In this document: piece after piece, positions 1-8,225 of the stretch
How the letters are laid out: every line of letters starts with the position of its first letter
How positions within the stretch are numbered: position 1 is the stretch's first letter
Origin: an uncultured Schlesneria sp.
Lineage (GTDB): Bacteria; Planctomycetota; Planctomycetia; Planctomycetales; Planctomycetaceae
Length of the DNA stretch: 64,000 nucleotides
Reading direction: 5' to 3'
NCBI GenBank assembly: GCA_903834925.1
Contig: CAILLA010000091.1
Coordinates: 1 to 64,000 of the forward strand
Program-made: the position numbers and the translations under genes
The notes under the pieces: model-generated
Databases searched by the model: none
The model's input: the letters and a program-made list of their open reading frames with translations, nothing else
What the model was told of the DNA's origin: nothing

Positions 1-16
1 AAGGAGTGCCTCAGCC

Positions 17-679
17 GTGAAGAAAGTTATCGTTTCGGCATCTGTAATCGCCCTATTGGCTGGTGTTCTCGCGCTGACCGGGGACGCTTGGAGCCAGAAT
101 AAGGAACCGGCTGCGGCCGCGACCAACATCCCTCACAAGGTTGGCCTGATCGACATGGCCTATGTCTTCAAGAACTACAAAAAGTTCGAATCACTTCGAG
201 AAGACCTGAAGGTCGAAATCTCGGAGAGTGAAGAAAAAGCCAAGGAAATGCAAAAGGGAATCGTCGAACTTCAACAGAAGATGAAAGGCCTGGTTGAAGG
301 GGCGCCCGAGTATTCGAAGTACGAACAACAGGCGGTTAAGCAGGCTGCTGAATTCGAAAACTTCCGCCGCCAGATGTCACGTGAATTCCTGAAGAAGGAA
401 TCACAGATCTATCTGCAGGTCTACAACGAAGTTTCGAAGATGGTCGAAAAGTACGCGACCCACTTCAACTACACCTTGATCATTCGCTTCAATCGCGAAG
501 ATCTTGACACCGAGAACCCACAGCAGTTGCTGCAAGGGATGAATCGTCAGGTCGTTTACTACCGCCCGAACGAAGACATCACCACGCCAGTTCTCGAAAG
601 CTTGAACAAGAAGTTCAGCCCGGAAAAGAAAGACATTCCACAAGAGGCAAAAGGCCCACGTGGAAATCCTAAGAACTAG
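17..679 (+). CDS. OmpH/Skp-family periplasmic chaperone
   Basis: This is a 220-residue secreted protein of the OmpH/Skp family, which holds unfolded outer-membrane proteins in the periplasm. Residues 1-27 form a signal peptide ending near DAWSQ. Residues about 40-190 are rich in Glu, Lys and Gln and read as the long helical coiled-coil arms of the family, and the length is typical. The start is GTG, with AAGGAG at bases 1-6 at good spacing. It precedes lpxC and lpxA, the usual skp-lpx neighbourhood of Gram-negative envelope genes; bamA would be expected just upstream, outside the window. The family call rests on architecture and context. The exact client range is unknown. Confidence 0.85.
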   Translation: MKKVIVSASVIALLAGVLALTGDAWSQNKEPAAAATNIPHKVGLIDMAYVFKNYKKFESLREDLKVEISESEEKAKEMQKGIVELQQKMKGLVEGAPEYSKYEQQAVKQAAEFENFRRQMSREFLKKESQIYLQVYNEVSKMVEKYATHFNYTLIIRFNREDLDTENPQQLLQGMNRQVVYYRPNEDITTPVLESLNKKFSPEKKDIPQEAKGPRGNPKN

Positions 680-882
680 TCCCGTTCGATGGACTTGAAA
701 CGCCTCCGACCCTGGATTGAACTCCAGGGTCGGTTTCCGTTCCTTCTTCAGTCACTTCGTTATCCACAAGCCCGTGGCCGCTCTCACAACGTCCAGCGAT
801 TTTGATATCGGCTCGGCGGCGGTCTCGCCCTTCCAGAACTCAGCGATCCGGTCGTGGCGACAGGCAGCGCAGGGTGAAACAC

Positions 883-1761
883 ATGATTCAAAGATGCCAA
901 CGTACGCTGAACCGTCCTGCGGAATATCGGGGCTTCGGATTCCTGACGGGAGCCGACGTCAAGGTCTCGTTTCTGCCAGCGGATGAAGACTACGGTATTC
1001 GCTTTCAGCGGGCCGATTTGAAGGGGACGCAGCCGATCCCCGCTCTGTTGGACTTTGTTATCCCCCGTCAAAGACGAACTGCCATTTCGAATGGTGCCGC
1101 GACGGTTGAACTGATCGAACACGTCATGGCGGCATTGGCCGGATTGCAGATTGATAATTGTCTGGTCCGCCTTGATGCCCCGGAACTCCCAGGAGCCGAC
1201 GGATCGTGTCTGCCGTTCGTCCAAACCCTGCTTGAGGCGGGAATCACCGAGCAGACTGCTTTACGCGAAGTCCTCGTGCTTCAATCTGATGATCGAACCG
1301 ACCCGTCAGCTGATGGTTCACAGATTACGGCAGGGCCCGTTTTCCATCGGACGCTGGTTGTGACTTATGAACTGGATTATGGGCCACGTTCGCCGATCAA
1401 GCCTCAGTTAAAGACCTTTGAATTCTCGACCGAACGATTCGTCAAGGACATTGCCTTCGCCAGAACGTTTATTCTCAAGAGCGAAGTTCAGGCACTGAAG
1501 TCCCAGGGGTATGGCTCGCGAGTGACCGAGAAGGATCTCTTGATCTTCAGTCCTCAGGGAGTCATCGGCAACGAATTACGCGCCACCGATGAATGTGCTC
1601 GCCACAAAATACTCGATTGTATCGGTGACTTTGCGTTACTTGGCTGTGATGTTCAAGGCCATTTTAAAGCCTATCGATCGGGTCACAATCTGAATCATGC
1701 CATCTGCGAAAAAGTCCGATTGAATCAACAGATCAAGTCGCCTTTTTGCGAGGCGGCTTAA
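883..1761 (+). CDS. lpxC: UDP-3-O-acyl-N-acetylglucosamine deacetylase
   Basis: LpxC is the zinc deacetylase that carries out the committed step of lipid A synthesis in the cytoplasm. The 292-residue product has the family signatures: an EHVMAALAGL zinc-ligand helix, GADGSCLPFV, and the C-terminal HKILDCIGD (metal-binding His and Asp) followed by SGHNLNHA. A longer reading frame starts at TTG 802, but the upstream part is Arg-rich and unrelated to the family. I chose ATG 883, preceded by a weak AGGGTGA. The gene lies between the Skp-like gene and lpxA in the same direction, so these probably form one envelope operon. Length fits single-domain LpxC; there is no FabZ fusion. Confidence 0.93.
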   Translation: MIQRCQRTLNRPAEYRGFGFLTGADVKVSFLPADEDYGIRFQRADLKGTQPIPALLDFVIPRQRRTAISNGAATVELIEHVMAALAGLQIDNCLVRLDAPELPGADGSCLPFVQTLLEAGITEQTALREVLVLQSDDRTDPSADGSQITAGPVFHRTLVVTYELDYGPRSPIKPQLKTFEFSTERFVKDIAFARTFILKSEVQALKSQGYGSRVTEKDLLIFSPQGVIGNELRATDECARHKILDCIGDFALLGCDVQGHFKAYRSGHNLNHAICEKVRLNQQIKSPFCEAA

Positions 1762-1865
1762 ATGACAAATACGTCTTTTCGATTGCATCGTAATAGCGAC
1801 CTGCGAATCCATTGCTGAACCCTTCAAAGTCTCATTCAACAACTGACGTTCTCAAGGACGACACC

Positions 1866-2711
1866 ATGACACGAACGATCTCACCCTTGTCGCAAGTTGA
1901 TGCTCGAGCACAGATTGGCGACGATGTCGAGATCGGACCATTCTGTGTCGTGGGTCCGCACGTGACCCTTGGCAATGGCTGTAAGCTGGATAGTCATGTA
2001 GCGATTGTCGGACACACAACGATTGGCGAGCGGAATCGCTTTTTTCCCGGATCGGTGATCGGCGGCGAACCACAGGACATCGGTTACAGCGGTTCAGCAA
2101 CCCGGGTCGAAATTGGTGACGATAACCTGTTTCGTGAAGGGGTGACGGTCAATCGAGGTGCGGATAAAGAAGACGGCGTCACCCGGATTGGACATCGCAA
2201 TTTTTTGATGGCGAACGCCCACGTCGCACACAACTGTCACGTCTTTAACAATGTAATCCTGTGTAACGGAAGTCTGTTGGGCGGACACGTGCATGTACAG
2301 GATTTTGCGATCGTCTCGGGTAATTCGGTCGTCCATCACTTTGCCACATTGGGAACCGGTTGTTTTATCAGTGGCGGCTGTCGTGCTCCACAGGATATCC
2401 CACCTTACATGCTGGCAGCGGGAAGCGATAACCCTGAGATCATTACCGTAAACGTCGTTGGGATGCGTCGGCGAGGAATCTCGGAAAACGCGATCACCCT
2501 CGTTCGCAAGGCATATAAACTGATGTACCGTGAACACCTCAAGTTGGAAGAGGTTCGCGAGCGACTTTCCGAACAAACCGAAGGTGTGTTCCCGATTGAG
2601 TTAATGACGCTGCTCAACTTCTGCGAGCAATCGGCCAAGGGAAAGAATGGTCGAGCACGAGAAGCGTTGCGGTCACAACCTGCTGCCAGTGAAGGGCAAA
2701 AGGCGGCGTGA
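1866..2711 (+). CDS. lpxA: Acyl-ACP--UDP-N-acetylglucosamine O-acyltransferase
   Basis: LpxA transfers the first 3-hydroxyacyl chain onto UDP-GlcNAc in lipid A synthesis. The 281-residue product begins with left-handed beta-helix hexapeptide repeats (IGDDVEIGPF, IGERNRFFPG, IGDDNLFREG). It carries the catalytic His in NAHVAHNC (about residue 122, equivalent to E. coli His125) and ends in the helical C-terminal domain. ATG 1866 is preceded by AAGGACG; an upstream TTG at 1812 adds a non-conserved tail and was not used. Following lpxC directly, it is probably co-transcribed. A Gfo/Idh/MocA oxidoreductase comes next, which may bear on which sugar is acylated. Confidence 0.93.
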   Translation: MTRTISPLSQVDARAQIGDDVEIGPFCVVGPHVTLGNGCKLDSHVAIVGHTTIGERNRFFPGSVIGGEPQDIGYSGSATRVEIGDDNLFREGVTVNRGADKEDGVTRIGHRNFLMANAHVAHNCHVFNNVILCNGSLLGGHVHVQDFAIVSGNSVVHHFATLGTGCFISGGCRAPQDIPPYMLAAGSDNPEIITVNVVGMRRRGISENAITLVRKAYKLMYREHLKLEEVRERLSEQTEGVFPIELMTLLNFCEQSAKGKNGRAREALRSQPAASEGQKAA

Positions 2712-2734
2712 GACCGGAAAAGGTTGTGAGTTTT

Positions 2735-2796
2735 CGCCGTGTGGGCTTTAGCCCGCACTTAACGTGATGGCGCACGGGCTAGAGCCCATGCTACGG
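2735..2796. repeat. Interspersed double-hairpin repeat, copy 1
   Basis: This 62-base intergenic element has two short hairpins, GGGCTTTAGCCC and GGGCTAGAGCCC, separated by about 20 bases. A near-identical element lies in the opposite orientation at 8092-8152. The layout resembles a REP/BIME unit. It sits between lpxA and the oxidoreductase gene and could affect readthrough or mRNA stability. Confidence 0.8.
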
Positions 2797-2845
2797 TAAA
2801 CATTGGTCTCGTTTCAGTATCAATTAATACGAATAGGCTTCAAGA

Positions 2846-3931
2846 ATGGATCGGTTGCGAGTTGCTGTGATTGGCGTTGGTGCCCTTGGTCGACATCATG
2901 CTCGCATTCTGAGTGAAATTGACGGAGTCGAACTGGTTGCCGTGGCCGACAGTCAGGCCGAACGGGGCCAGGAAGTTGCCGCCAGACATCAAACTCGTTG
3001 GGTCGCGAATTACCGCGATTTAATCGACAACAAGAGTGTAGACGCCGTCTCGGTCGTCGTTCCGACGATTGCTCATCGAACTGTTGCTGGTGCATTCCTT
3101 GAAAAAGGGATTCCTGTTCTTGTGGAAAAACCCCTGGCGGGAAATGTGACCCAGGCTAAGGAACTGGTCGAACTGGCGCGCCGAACCAAATCGTTACTAC
3201 AGGTTGGCCACATCGAACGATTCAATCCCGCGTTCCAGGCGGCTCAAAAAGTCATCGTCTCGCCCAAATATATTCGTTGTGAACGAACCAGCACTTACAC
3301 GTTTCGTTCAACCGATATCGGCGTCGTTTTGGATTTGATGATCCATGATATTGATCTTGTCCTGTCGCTGGTGCGCAGTCCTTTGCGTAGCTGCGAAGCG
3401 TTCGGGGTCGGCGTCATGGGTCAGAATGAAGATGCGGCTCAGGCTCGTCTTCGTTTTGAAAACGGCTGTATCGCAGACCTAACTGCGAGCCGAATCTGTC
3501 CGACCCCCTCACGTTCCATGACCGCCTGGTCAGCAACGGGTTGCGTGACCGTGGATATGCATCAGCGGGAAGTGAAGCGATTCTCTCCCGGTCAGGCGTT
3601 AACACAAGGTACGCCGCCATTGGAACGAGCGGCTCAGCCAGGTGCCGATCTGGAAGCCTTGAAAAAGGATGTCTTCGGCCAGTTTGTGAATGTTGGAAAT
3701 GAGTCAGTTGAATTGACGGGTCCCGACGCATTGACGCAGGAATTGCGTGAATTCGTGCAGTGTGTAAAAACAGGCCAGGCACCGCACGTGGACGGCGCTC
3801 AAGCATTAGAAGCAATGATTGTCGCGAACGAAGTTCTGCAAGAGATCGCGACCCATCGTTGGGACGGCCATCCCCACGGTGCCGTGGGCCCGTATCCACG
3901 AACACCGTTCTTGCCGAAAAAAGCAGGGTAA
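2846..3931 (+). CDS. Gfo/Idh/MocA-family NAD(P)-dependent oxidoreductase
   Basis: This 361-residue dehydrogenase has an N-terminal Rossmann fold (VIGVGALGRHHAR, residues about 8-20) and the family's catalytic EKP motif in VEKPLAGN near residue 95. A C-terminal alpha/beta substrate domain follows, with the helix GVVLDLMIHDIDLVLSL. The family oxidises sugar alcohols or UDP-sugars. Its position just after lpxA suggests a role in lipid A sugar chemistry, as for GnnA, which oxidises the 3-OH of UDP-GlcNAc. The GnnB aminotransferase partner is not in this window, so that role is inference. The downstream gene (ispH) is convergent, and only 15 bases separate the two stops. Confidence 0.85.
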   Translation: MDRLRVAVIGVGALGRHHARILSEIDGVELVAVADSQAERGQEVAARHQTRWVANYRDLIDNKSVDAVSVVVPTIAHRTVAGAFLEKGIPVLVEKPLAGNVTQAKELVELARRTKSLLQVGHIERFNPAFQAAQKVIVSPKYIRCERTSTYTFRSTDIGVVLDLMIHDIDLVLSLVRSPLRSCEAFGVGVMGQNEDAAQARLRFENGCIADLTASRICPTPSRSMTAWSATGCVTVDMHQREVKRFSPGQALTQGTPPLERAAQPGADLEALKKDVFGQFVNVGNESVELTGPDALTQELREFVQCVKTGQAPHVDGAQALEAMIVANEVLQEIATHRWDGHPHGAVGPYPRTPFLPKKAG

Positions 3932-3946
3932 TCGGATCCAGTTTCT

Positions 3947-4888
3947 TCAGGCTTTGGCCGATTGCAGGACTCGCAGTTCGCGGGGTAATGGAAACGAGAC
4001 GTGTTCTTCACGAATCGTGACTTCTTCCACTGTTGCACCAAATTCTTTGCTCAGCCATGTAATACAGTCTTGAACAACAACTTCAGGAGCACTGGCTCCC
4101 GCAGTGATTAAGACCGTTGATTTGCCCGAGAACCATTCGCGGTGAAGTTCCTCCGAACCGTCGATCAGGTGCGATGGCTTGCCGAACAATGCACCGATTT
4201 CCTGTAGCCTGCGACTGTTGGAACTATTCTGGCTACCGAGCACGATCACAATATCGGATCGTTGAGCCAGTTGTTTCACAGCATCCTGTCGGTTAGTCGT
4301 GGCATAACAGATGTCTTCCTTGGGCGGGCTTTCGATATGCGGTAACTTTGCCTTGAGGGCATCGATGACTCGTCCCGCCTCTTCGACGCTCAGTGTTGTT
4401 TGAGTCAAATACGCAACCTTGGCGTCGTTGGAAAATGACAACGCTTCGACGTCCTGCGGGTCTTCGACAAGCGTGATGCTGGCTGGAGCTTCACCCATGG
4501 TCCCGATCACTTCGTCATGCCCCTCGTGACCAATCAGGATAATGTGATAACCGTCGCGAGCGTACTTGATCGCTTCGAGATGCACTTTCGTCACCAAGGG
4601 GCATGTCGCGTCGATGGTCTGAAGTTTCCGATTCCGTGATTGTTCGCGAATTTCCGGTGAAACTCCATGCGCCGAGAAGAGCAGAATCGACCCTTCGGGG
4701 ACTTCTGCGATCGTATCGACGAAAGTGACACCTTGTTGGGTAAATCGTTCGACGACGTACTTATTATGGACAATTTCATGGTAGACATAGATGTTCGGAC
4801 CAAACATCCGAATCGTCTCGTCCAGACATTCAATTGCCATGTTCACGCCAGCACAAAAGCCGCGAGGATTTGCCACGAGGATTTTCAT
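3947..4888 (-). CDS. ispH: 4-hydroxy-3-methylbut-2-enyl diphosphate reductase
   Basis: IspH (LytB) is the iron-sulfur enzyme of the last MEP-pathway step, reducing HMBPP to IPP and DMAPP. The 313-residue product shows the three cluster cysteines: Cys12 in RGFCAGV, one in DATCPLV, and one in ICYATTNRQ. HEIVHNKYV and the SAHGVSPE substrate loop are also present. The frame stays open upstream for 74 more codons, but the conserved N-terminus MKILVANPRG starts at ATG 4888, preceded by a purine-rich AGGAA. Length is normal for the family. It is followed on the same strand by no other gene and converges with the oxidoreductase gene. Confidence 0.95.
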   Translation of the reverse strand: MKILVANPRGFCAGVNMAIECLDETIRMFGPNIYVYHEIVHNKYVVERFTQQGVTFVDTIAEVPEGSILLFSAHGVSPEIREQSRNRKLQTIDATCPLVTKVHLEAIKYARDGYHIILIGHEGHDEVIGTMGEAPASITLVEDPQDVEALSFSNDAKVAYLTQTTLSVEEAGRVIDALKAKLPHIESPPKEDICYATTNRQDAVKQLAQRSDIVIVLGSQNSSNSRRLQEIGALFGKPSHLIDGSEELHREWFSGKSTVLITAGASAPEVVVQDCITWLSKEFGATVEEVTIREEHVSFPLPRELRVLQSAKA

Positions 4889-4959
4889 CAAAGTCCCATT
4901 TCCTGTAGTTCGACCGTTTTGCCAGTGGATTCTAGCAGCGAATCCGAACTTTGGGAGCG

Positions 4960-6222
4960 TTAGAACGGCCAGGGAAGCAGAATCCCATGATGCTGAAAGA
5001 GGACCGCTCGTCCCGCCGCACCGATCGCCGGGGTGAAGAACAACACAAAAACGTAAAACGCCAGCAAGGGAAACAGCAGCAGTGAAAGGGGCCAGCTCAA
5101 AATTCGCCACGCCCGTTTCTCAGTGCGGACTGCTTTGGAATAGGCCCAACCGATCAAAATTTTCGCGGGATAAATCGACGCGATAAAAATCGGTGTGAAC
5201 AACCAGTAGACGTCTTGAGGGAGTGCTGCGACTTTGAAAAGGTATAAAGGAAGTGACAGTGCATACAGAATCACTACCGAACCAAACATCACGATCGGTG
5301 CCTTGCGGTAAAGTTCCCGGATCGTTCGCAATTCGAACATGGCTCGCCAGCGATTTTCTGCTGCGAAACGAGCTTGTAGGAACGGAACCCAACTGAGAAC
5401 GAGAATCAGAAGAAAACCACCGATCAACGTAACGATCACCTGGCCCGGTTTCGACGTGTCACGAAGCGCCGAAAATAACGCCGTGGGGATGAACAGCCAG
5501 GCGAAAGCGAAAATAAATCCGCGAAAGCCCAGCCAGAAGTGATGCCTGATGCGTAAGGCCACCATGAATTCCCGGACCGCGCTACCTGCTGTTTTCAGGT
5601 AATTCCCTTGTTGAAACTGTTTCCACAACCACATTGCGTTAAGCGGTGTCGGCCAGAAGAAAAGGCTGAGCCGTCCCCCTCGAGCGAGAGCCAGAACTAA
5701 ATGGATCGCCACGGCTGACGAAAACAAAATCAAACCAATCTGCCATGCAGTAGCAATGCCAGTTCCGGGGGAAATCAGTCGTGCATCGCTGGCTGCATCG
5801 GCGACAAGTCGCACGATCCACCACCAGACCCACATTCCGGCCGCGATTCCGCCCAATCGAGGAGCGAGCGGCAGCAGAGGCAATGCGTATCTCAGTTTTC
5901 CCGTTCGCGCAACGCGGCCTTCCGCCTCAAGCAGATATCCGAGTGCGATAAAATTCACAATAGGAACCGCCGCCAGGAATGCCAGCAACGCAAACAGGCT
6001 GCTCAGTCCAAACCCAAGTTCCAAGATCCAATAAGCCGCCAGATGCGGCCTCCAAATCGGATGAGGGAAGGGGCGTAATCGATAAAATGCCGAGAAAGTG
6101 TCGTCGGCAAGAAAGTTGTCGTCCGTCAGTACAAATGCCTCATCCGACGCAGATACAACGATTCCTTGTGAAGAATCCTTGGACGGATCAGTCGTCTGCG
6201 GCAACATTTCGATCGTGTTCAT
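4960..6222 (-). CDS. Multi-pass membrane protein of unknown function
   Basis: This 420-residue integral membrane protein has about 65 hydrophilic N-terminal residues followed by seven or eight hydrophobic segments (roughly 68-100, 120-140, 158-178, 225-250, 258-285, 312-358, 375-400). The first span is followed by a GYLLEAEGRVARTGKLRYALP stretch. A related layout is common in planctomycete proteins of the DUF4013 type, but I see no catalytic motif and cannot assign a function. It lies 71 bases upstream of ispH on the same strand and could share its transcript. It is divergent from the DUF1549/DUF1553 gene at 6436. Confidence 0.75.
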   Translation of the reverse strand: MNTIEMLPQTTDPSKDSSQGIVVSASDEAFVLTDDNFLADDTFSAFYRLRPFPHPIWRPHLAAYWILELGFGLSSLFALLAFLAAVPIVNFIALGYLLEAEGRVARTGKLRYALPLLPLAPRLGGIAAGMWVWWWIVRLVADAASDARLISPGTGIATAWQIGLILFSSAVAIHLVLALARGGRLSLFFWPTPLNAMWLWKQFQQGNYLKTAGSAVREFMVALRIRHHFWLGFRGFIFAFAWLFIPTALFSALRDTSKPGQVIVTLIGGFLLILVLSWVPFLQARFAAENRWRAMFELRTIRELYRKAPIVMFGSVVILYALSLPLYLFKVAALPQDVYWLFTPIFIASIYPAKILIGWAYSKAVRTEKRAWRILSWPLSLLLFPLLAFYVFVLFFTPAIGAAGRAVLFQHHGILLPWPF

Positions 6223-6435
6223 GAATACGCCTGCTTGAATACCCGTTCAAGTATCCAAGATTACCCGGATCGAATGCAATCGGTTGCAACAATCAAATTG
6301 AAACCTGCGTCTCGATTGTTGGGTATTGAATCGAGTAAGCTTGGTACGATGGCGAAGCGACAGACGGCCACATCATACATTTGCTATTTAACCGGGTTCG
6401 TTTCGAACGGACTTTTACGTACTGGACGAATCGTC

Positions 6436-8091
6436 ATGAATCGACGACGCGCGCTCGTGACTGCGATTGCACCCTTGCTGGTGGTTGTCGGCGTATTTGT
6501 CCTGGTGGCATCGGCCGCTCGCAGCCCGATCAAGTCGACGCGGCCTGAAAAGGTTACCGAGAGTATTATTGATCCGACTGACGTTGAATCCATCGTTCAT
6601 CGGGTTGACCGGTTGTTTTCTGACCGCTGGCATGAAGCGGGGCTGGAACCGGCTGTCCCGGCGGATGATTTGACTCTCTATCGTCGACTTTCGCTCGTCT
6701 TGCTCGGGACGGTGCCGTCACTGGAAGAGATTCGTCTGTTTGAATCGGATGGGGCACCCGACCGGGTTGAACGGTGGACAGATCGAATGCTGTCCGACCG
6801 GCGATTCGCCGATTATTTCGCTCGCCGATTTTCGCGGTTTTTTGTGGGCGCTGACGAGGGCCAGTTCGTGGTCTTTCGCCGCGATAGATTCTGGGCCTGG
6901 TTGGGCAACCAGTTTCATAAAAACCGTCCGTATGATGAGATTGTCCGCAGCATGATCGCCCAGCGAGGCTTGTGGACCGACAAGCCTGAAGTCAATTTTG
7001 TCGCGGCAGTCGTCACAGAAGGTGTCGTTGATCACAACAAACTGGCGGGTCGAACGGTCAGGGCTTTTCTCGGTCAGCGGATCGATTGTGCCCAATGTCA
7101 CAACCACCCCTTTGCCGATTGGAAACAAGCTCAGTTTGAAGGTCTGGCTGCCTGTTACGGCCAACTCAATATTTCCGGGGTCGGTGTTGAAGACAATAAC
7201 GATAAGACCGACAAGCCACCGTATTTGATTCAGGACCGGCTTACGCTTTTGGATCGAGAGATTGAGCCTGCCGTTCCGTTTCACCCTGAATGGATGCCGG
7301 AAACGGGGAAGACTCGAGAACGGCTTGCTGCCTGGGTGACTCATCACGATAACCGAAGATTCGATCGGGCGATCGTCAACCGCATCTGGGGACTGATGTT
7401 TGGCCGACCATGGATTCAACCGGTCGATGACCTTCCCAACCCGAACGAGGCTGGCAGCGTTCCGAAGGACCTGCTCGATTTGATCGGTTCCGACTTTCGA
7501 TCTCATGGCTGTGATTTGAAGCGACTGATACGGACCATTGCCGCGACACGAGTCTTTCGGACGTCGTCGCAACATTCTGCGTTTGACGAGGGTGACAAGG
7601 CTGACAGTGTCGAAGAAACCTGGGCGGCATTTCCACTGACTCGGTTACGACCCGAGCAAGTCATCGGGTCGATGTTGCAAGCCTCGTCAATCAAGACCGT
7701 TGATCAGAATTCACATTGGACCATTCGAGCAGTTCGTTTTTTTCGTGAGCTGGATTTCGTCAAAGAATACGGAGATCTTGGTGACGACGAATTGACCGAA
7801 AGGGCAGGGACGATCCCTCAGGCGCTGTTACGAATGAACAGCAACTTCGCTGCAGAGTGGACAAAGAGCACGATCTTCAGTGCGGCAGGCCGCATTGCAG
7901 GAATCGCACCAGACGATGAAACGTGCCTGGATACCTGTTTTCTGGTCTGCCTGACACGACACCCGACCAGGGAAGAACGATCCGTGATGTTAAAGCAACT
8001 TGAAGGAACGAAGAAAGACGAACGGAGTCGGGTGGTCGAAGATCTGTTCTGGACTCTTTTCAACGCCCCCGAGTTTTGTTGGGAGCACTAG
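6436..8091 (+). CDS. Secreted DUF1549/DUF1553 protein
   Basis: This 551-residue protein belongs to the DUF1549 plus DUF1553 architecture expanded in planctomycetes; its biochemical function is unknown. Residues about 8-30 are a hydrophobic signal or anchor segment. DUF1549 follows, with the haem-like motif CAQCHNHPFADWK. DUF1553 covers the C-terminal half, with RAIVNRIWGLMFGR and DLKRLIRTIAATRVFRTSS. The frame is open upstream to 6235, but the segment starting at ATG 6436 (MNRRRALV) gives a proper export signal, so I prefer it. It forms a pair with the DUF1501 gene at 8226, as seen again at 12743/14592. The stop codon touches a repeat element. Confidence 0.88.
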   Translation: MNRRRALVTAIAPLLVVVGVFVLVASAARSPIKSTRPEKVTESIIDPTDVESIVHRVDRLFSDRWHEAGLEPAVPADDLTLYRRLSLVLLGTVPSLEEIRLFESDGAPDRVERWTDRMLSDRRFADYFARRFSRFFVGADEGQFVVFRRDRFWAWLGNQFHKNRPYDEIVRSMIAQRGLWTDKPEVNFVAAVVTEGVVDHNKLAGRTVRAFLGQRIDCAQCHNHPFADWKQAQFEGLAACYGQLNISGVGVEDNNDKTDKPPYLIQDRLTLLDREIEPAVPFHPEWMPETGKTRERLAAWVTHHDNRRFDRAIVNRIWGLMFGRPWIQPVDDLPNPNEAGSVPKDLLDLIGSDFRSHGCDLKRLIRTIAATRVFRTSSQHSAFDEGDKADSVEETWAAFPLTRLRPEQVIGSMLQASSIKTVDQNSHWTIRAVRFFRELDFVKEYGDLGDDELTERAGTIPQALLRMNSNFAAEWTKSTIFSAAGRIAGIAPDDETCLDTCFLVCLTRHPTREERSVMLKQLEGTKKDERSRVVEDLFWTLFNAPEFCWEH

Positions 8092-8152
8092 CCGTAGCAT
8101 GGGCTTTAGCCCGTGCGTCACAGCATCTTGTGCGGGCTAAAGCCCACACTAC
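8092..8152. repeat. Interspersed double-hairpin repeat, copy 2
   Basis: This 61-base element starts one base after the stop codon of the DUF1549/DUF1553 gene. It matches the reverse complement of the 2735-2796 element closely: a GGGCTTTAGCCC hairpin, a spacer, then GGGCTAAAGCCC. A short AGTAGACTTGAGA-type repeat follows at about 8178-8210, and a related copy lies near 54536. Confidence 0.8.
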
Positions 8153-8225
8153 AAAAACTCACGAGCCCTGCCGGCCAGAGAGTAGACTTGAGAAAGTTGA
8201 GAGTAGACAAGAAGAGGATGAAGAC

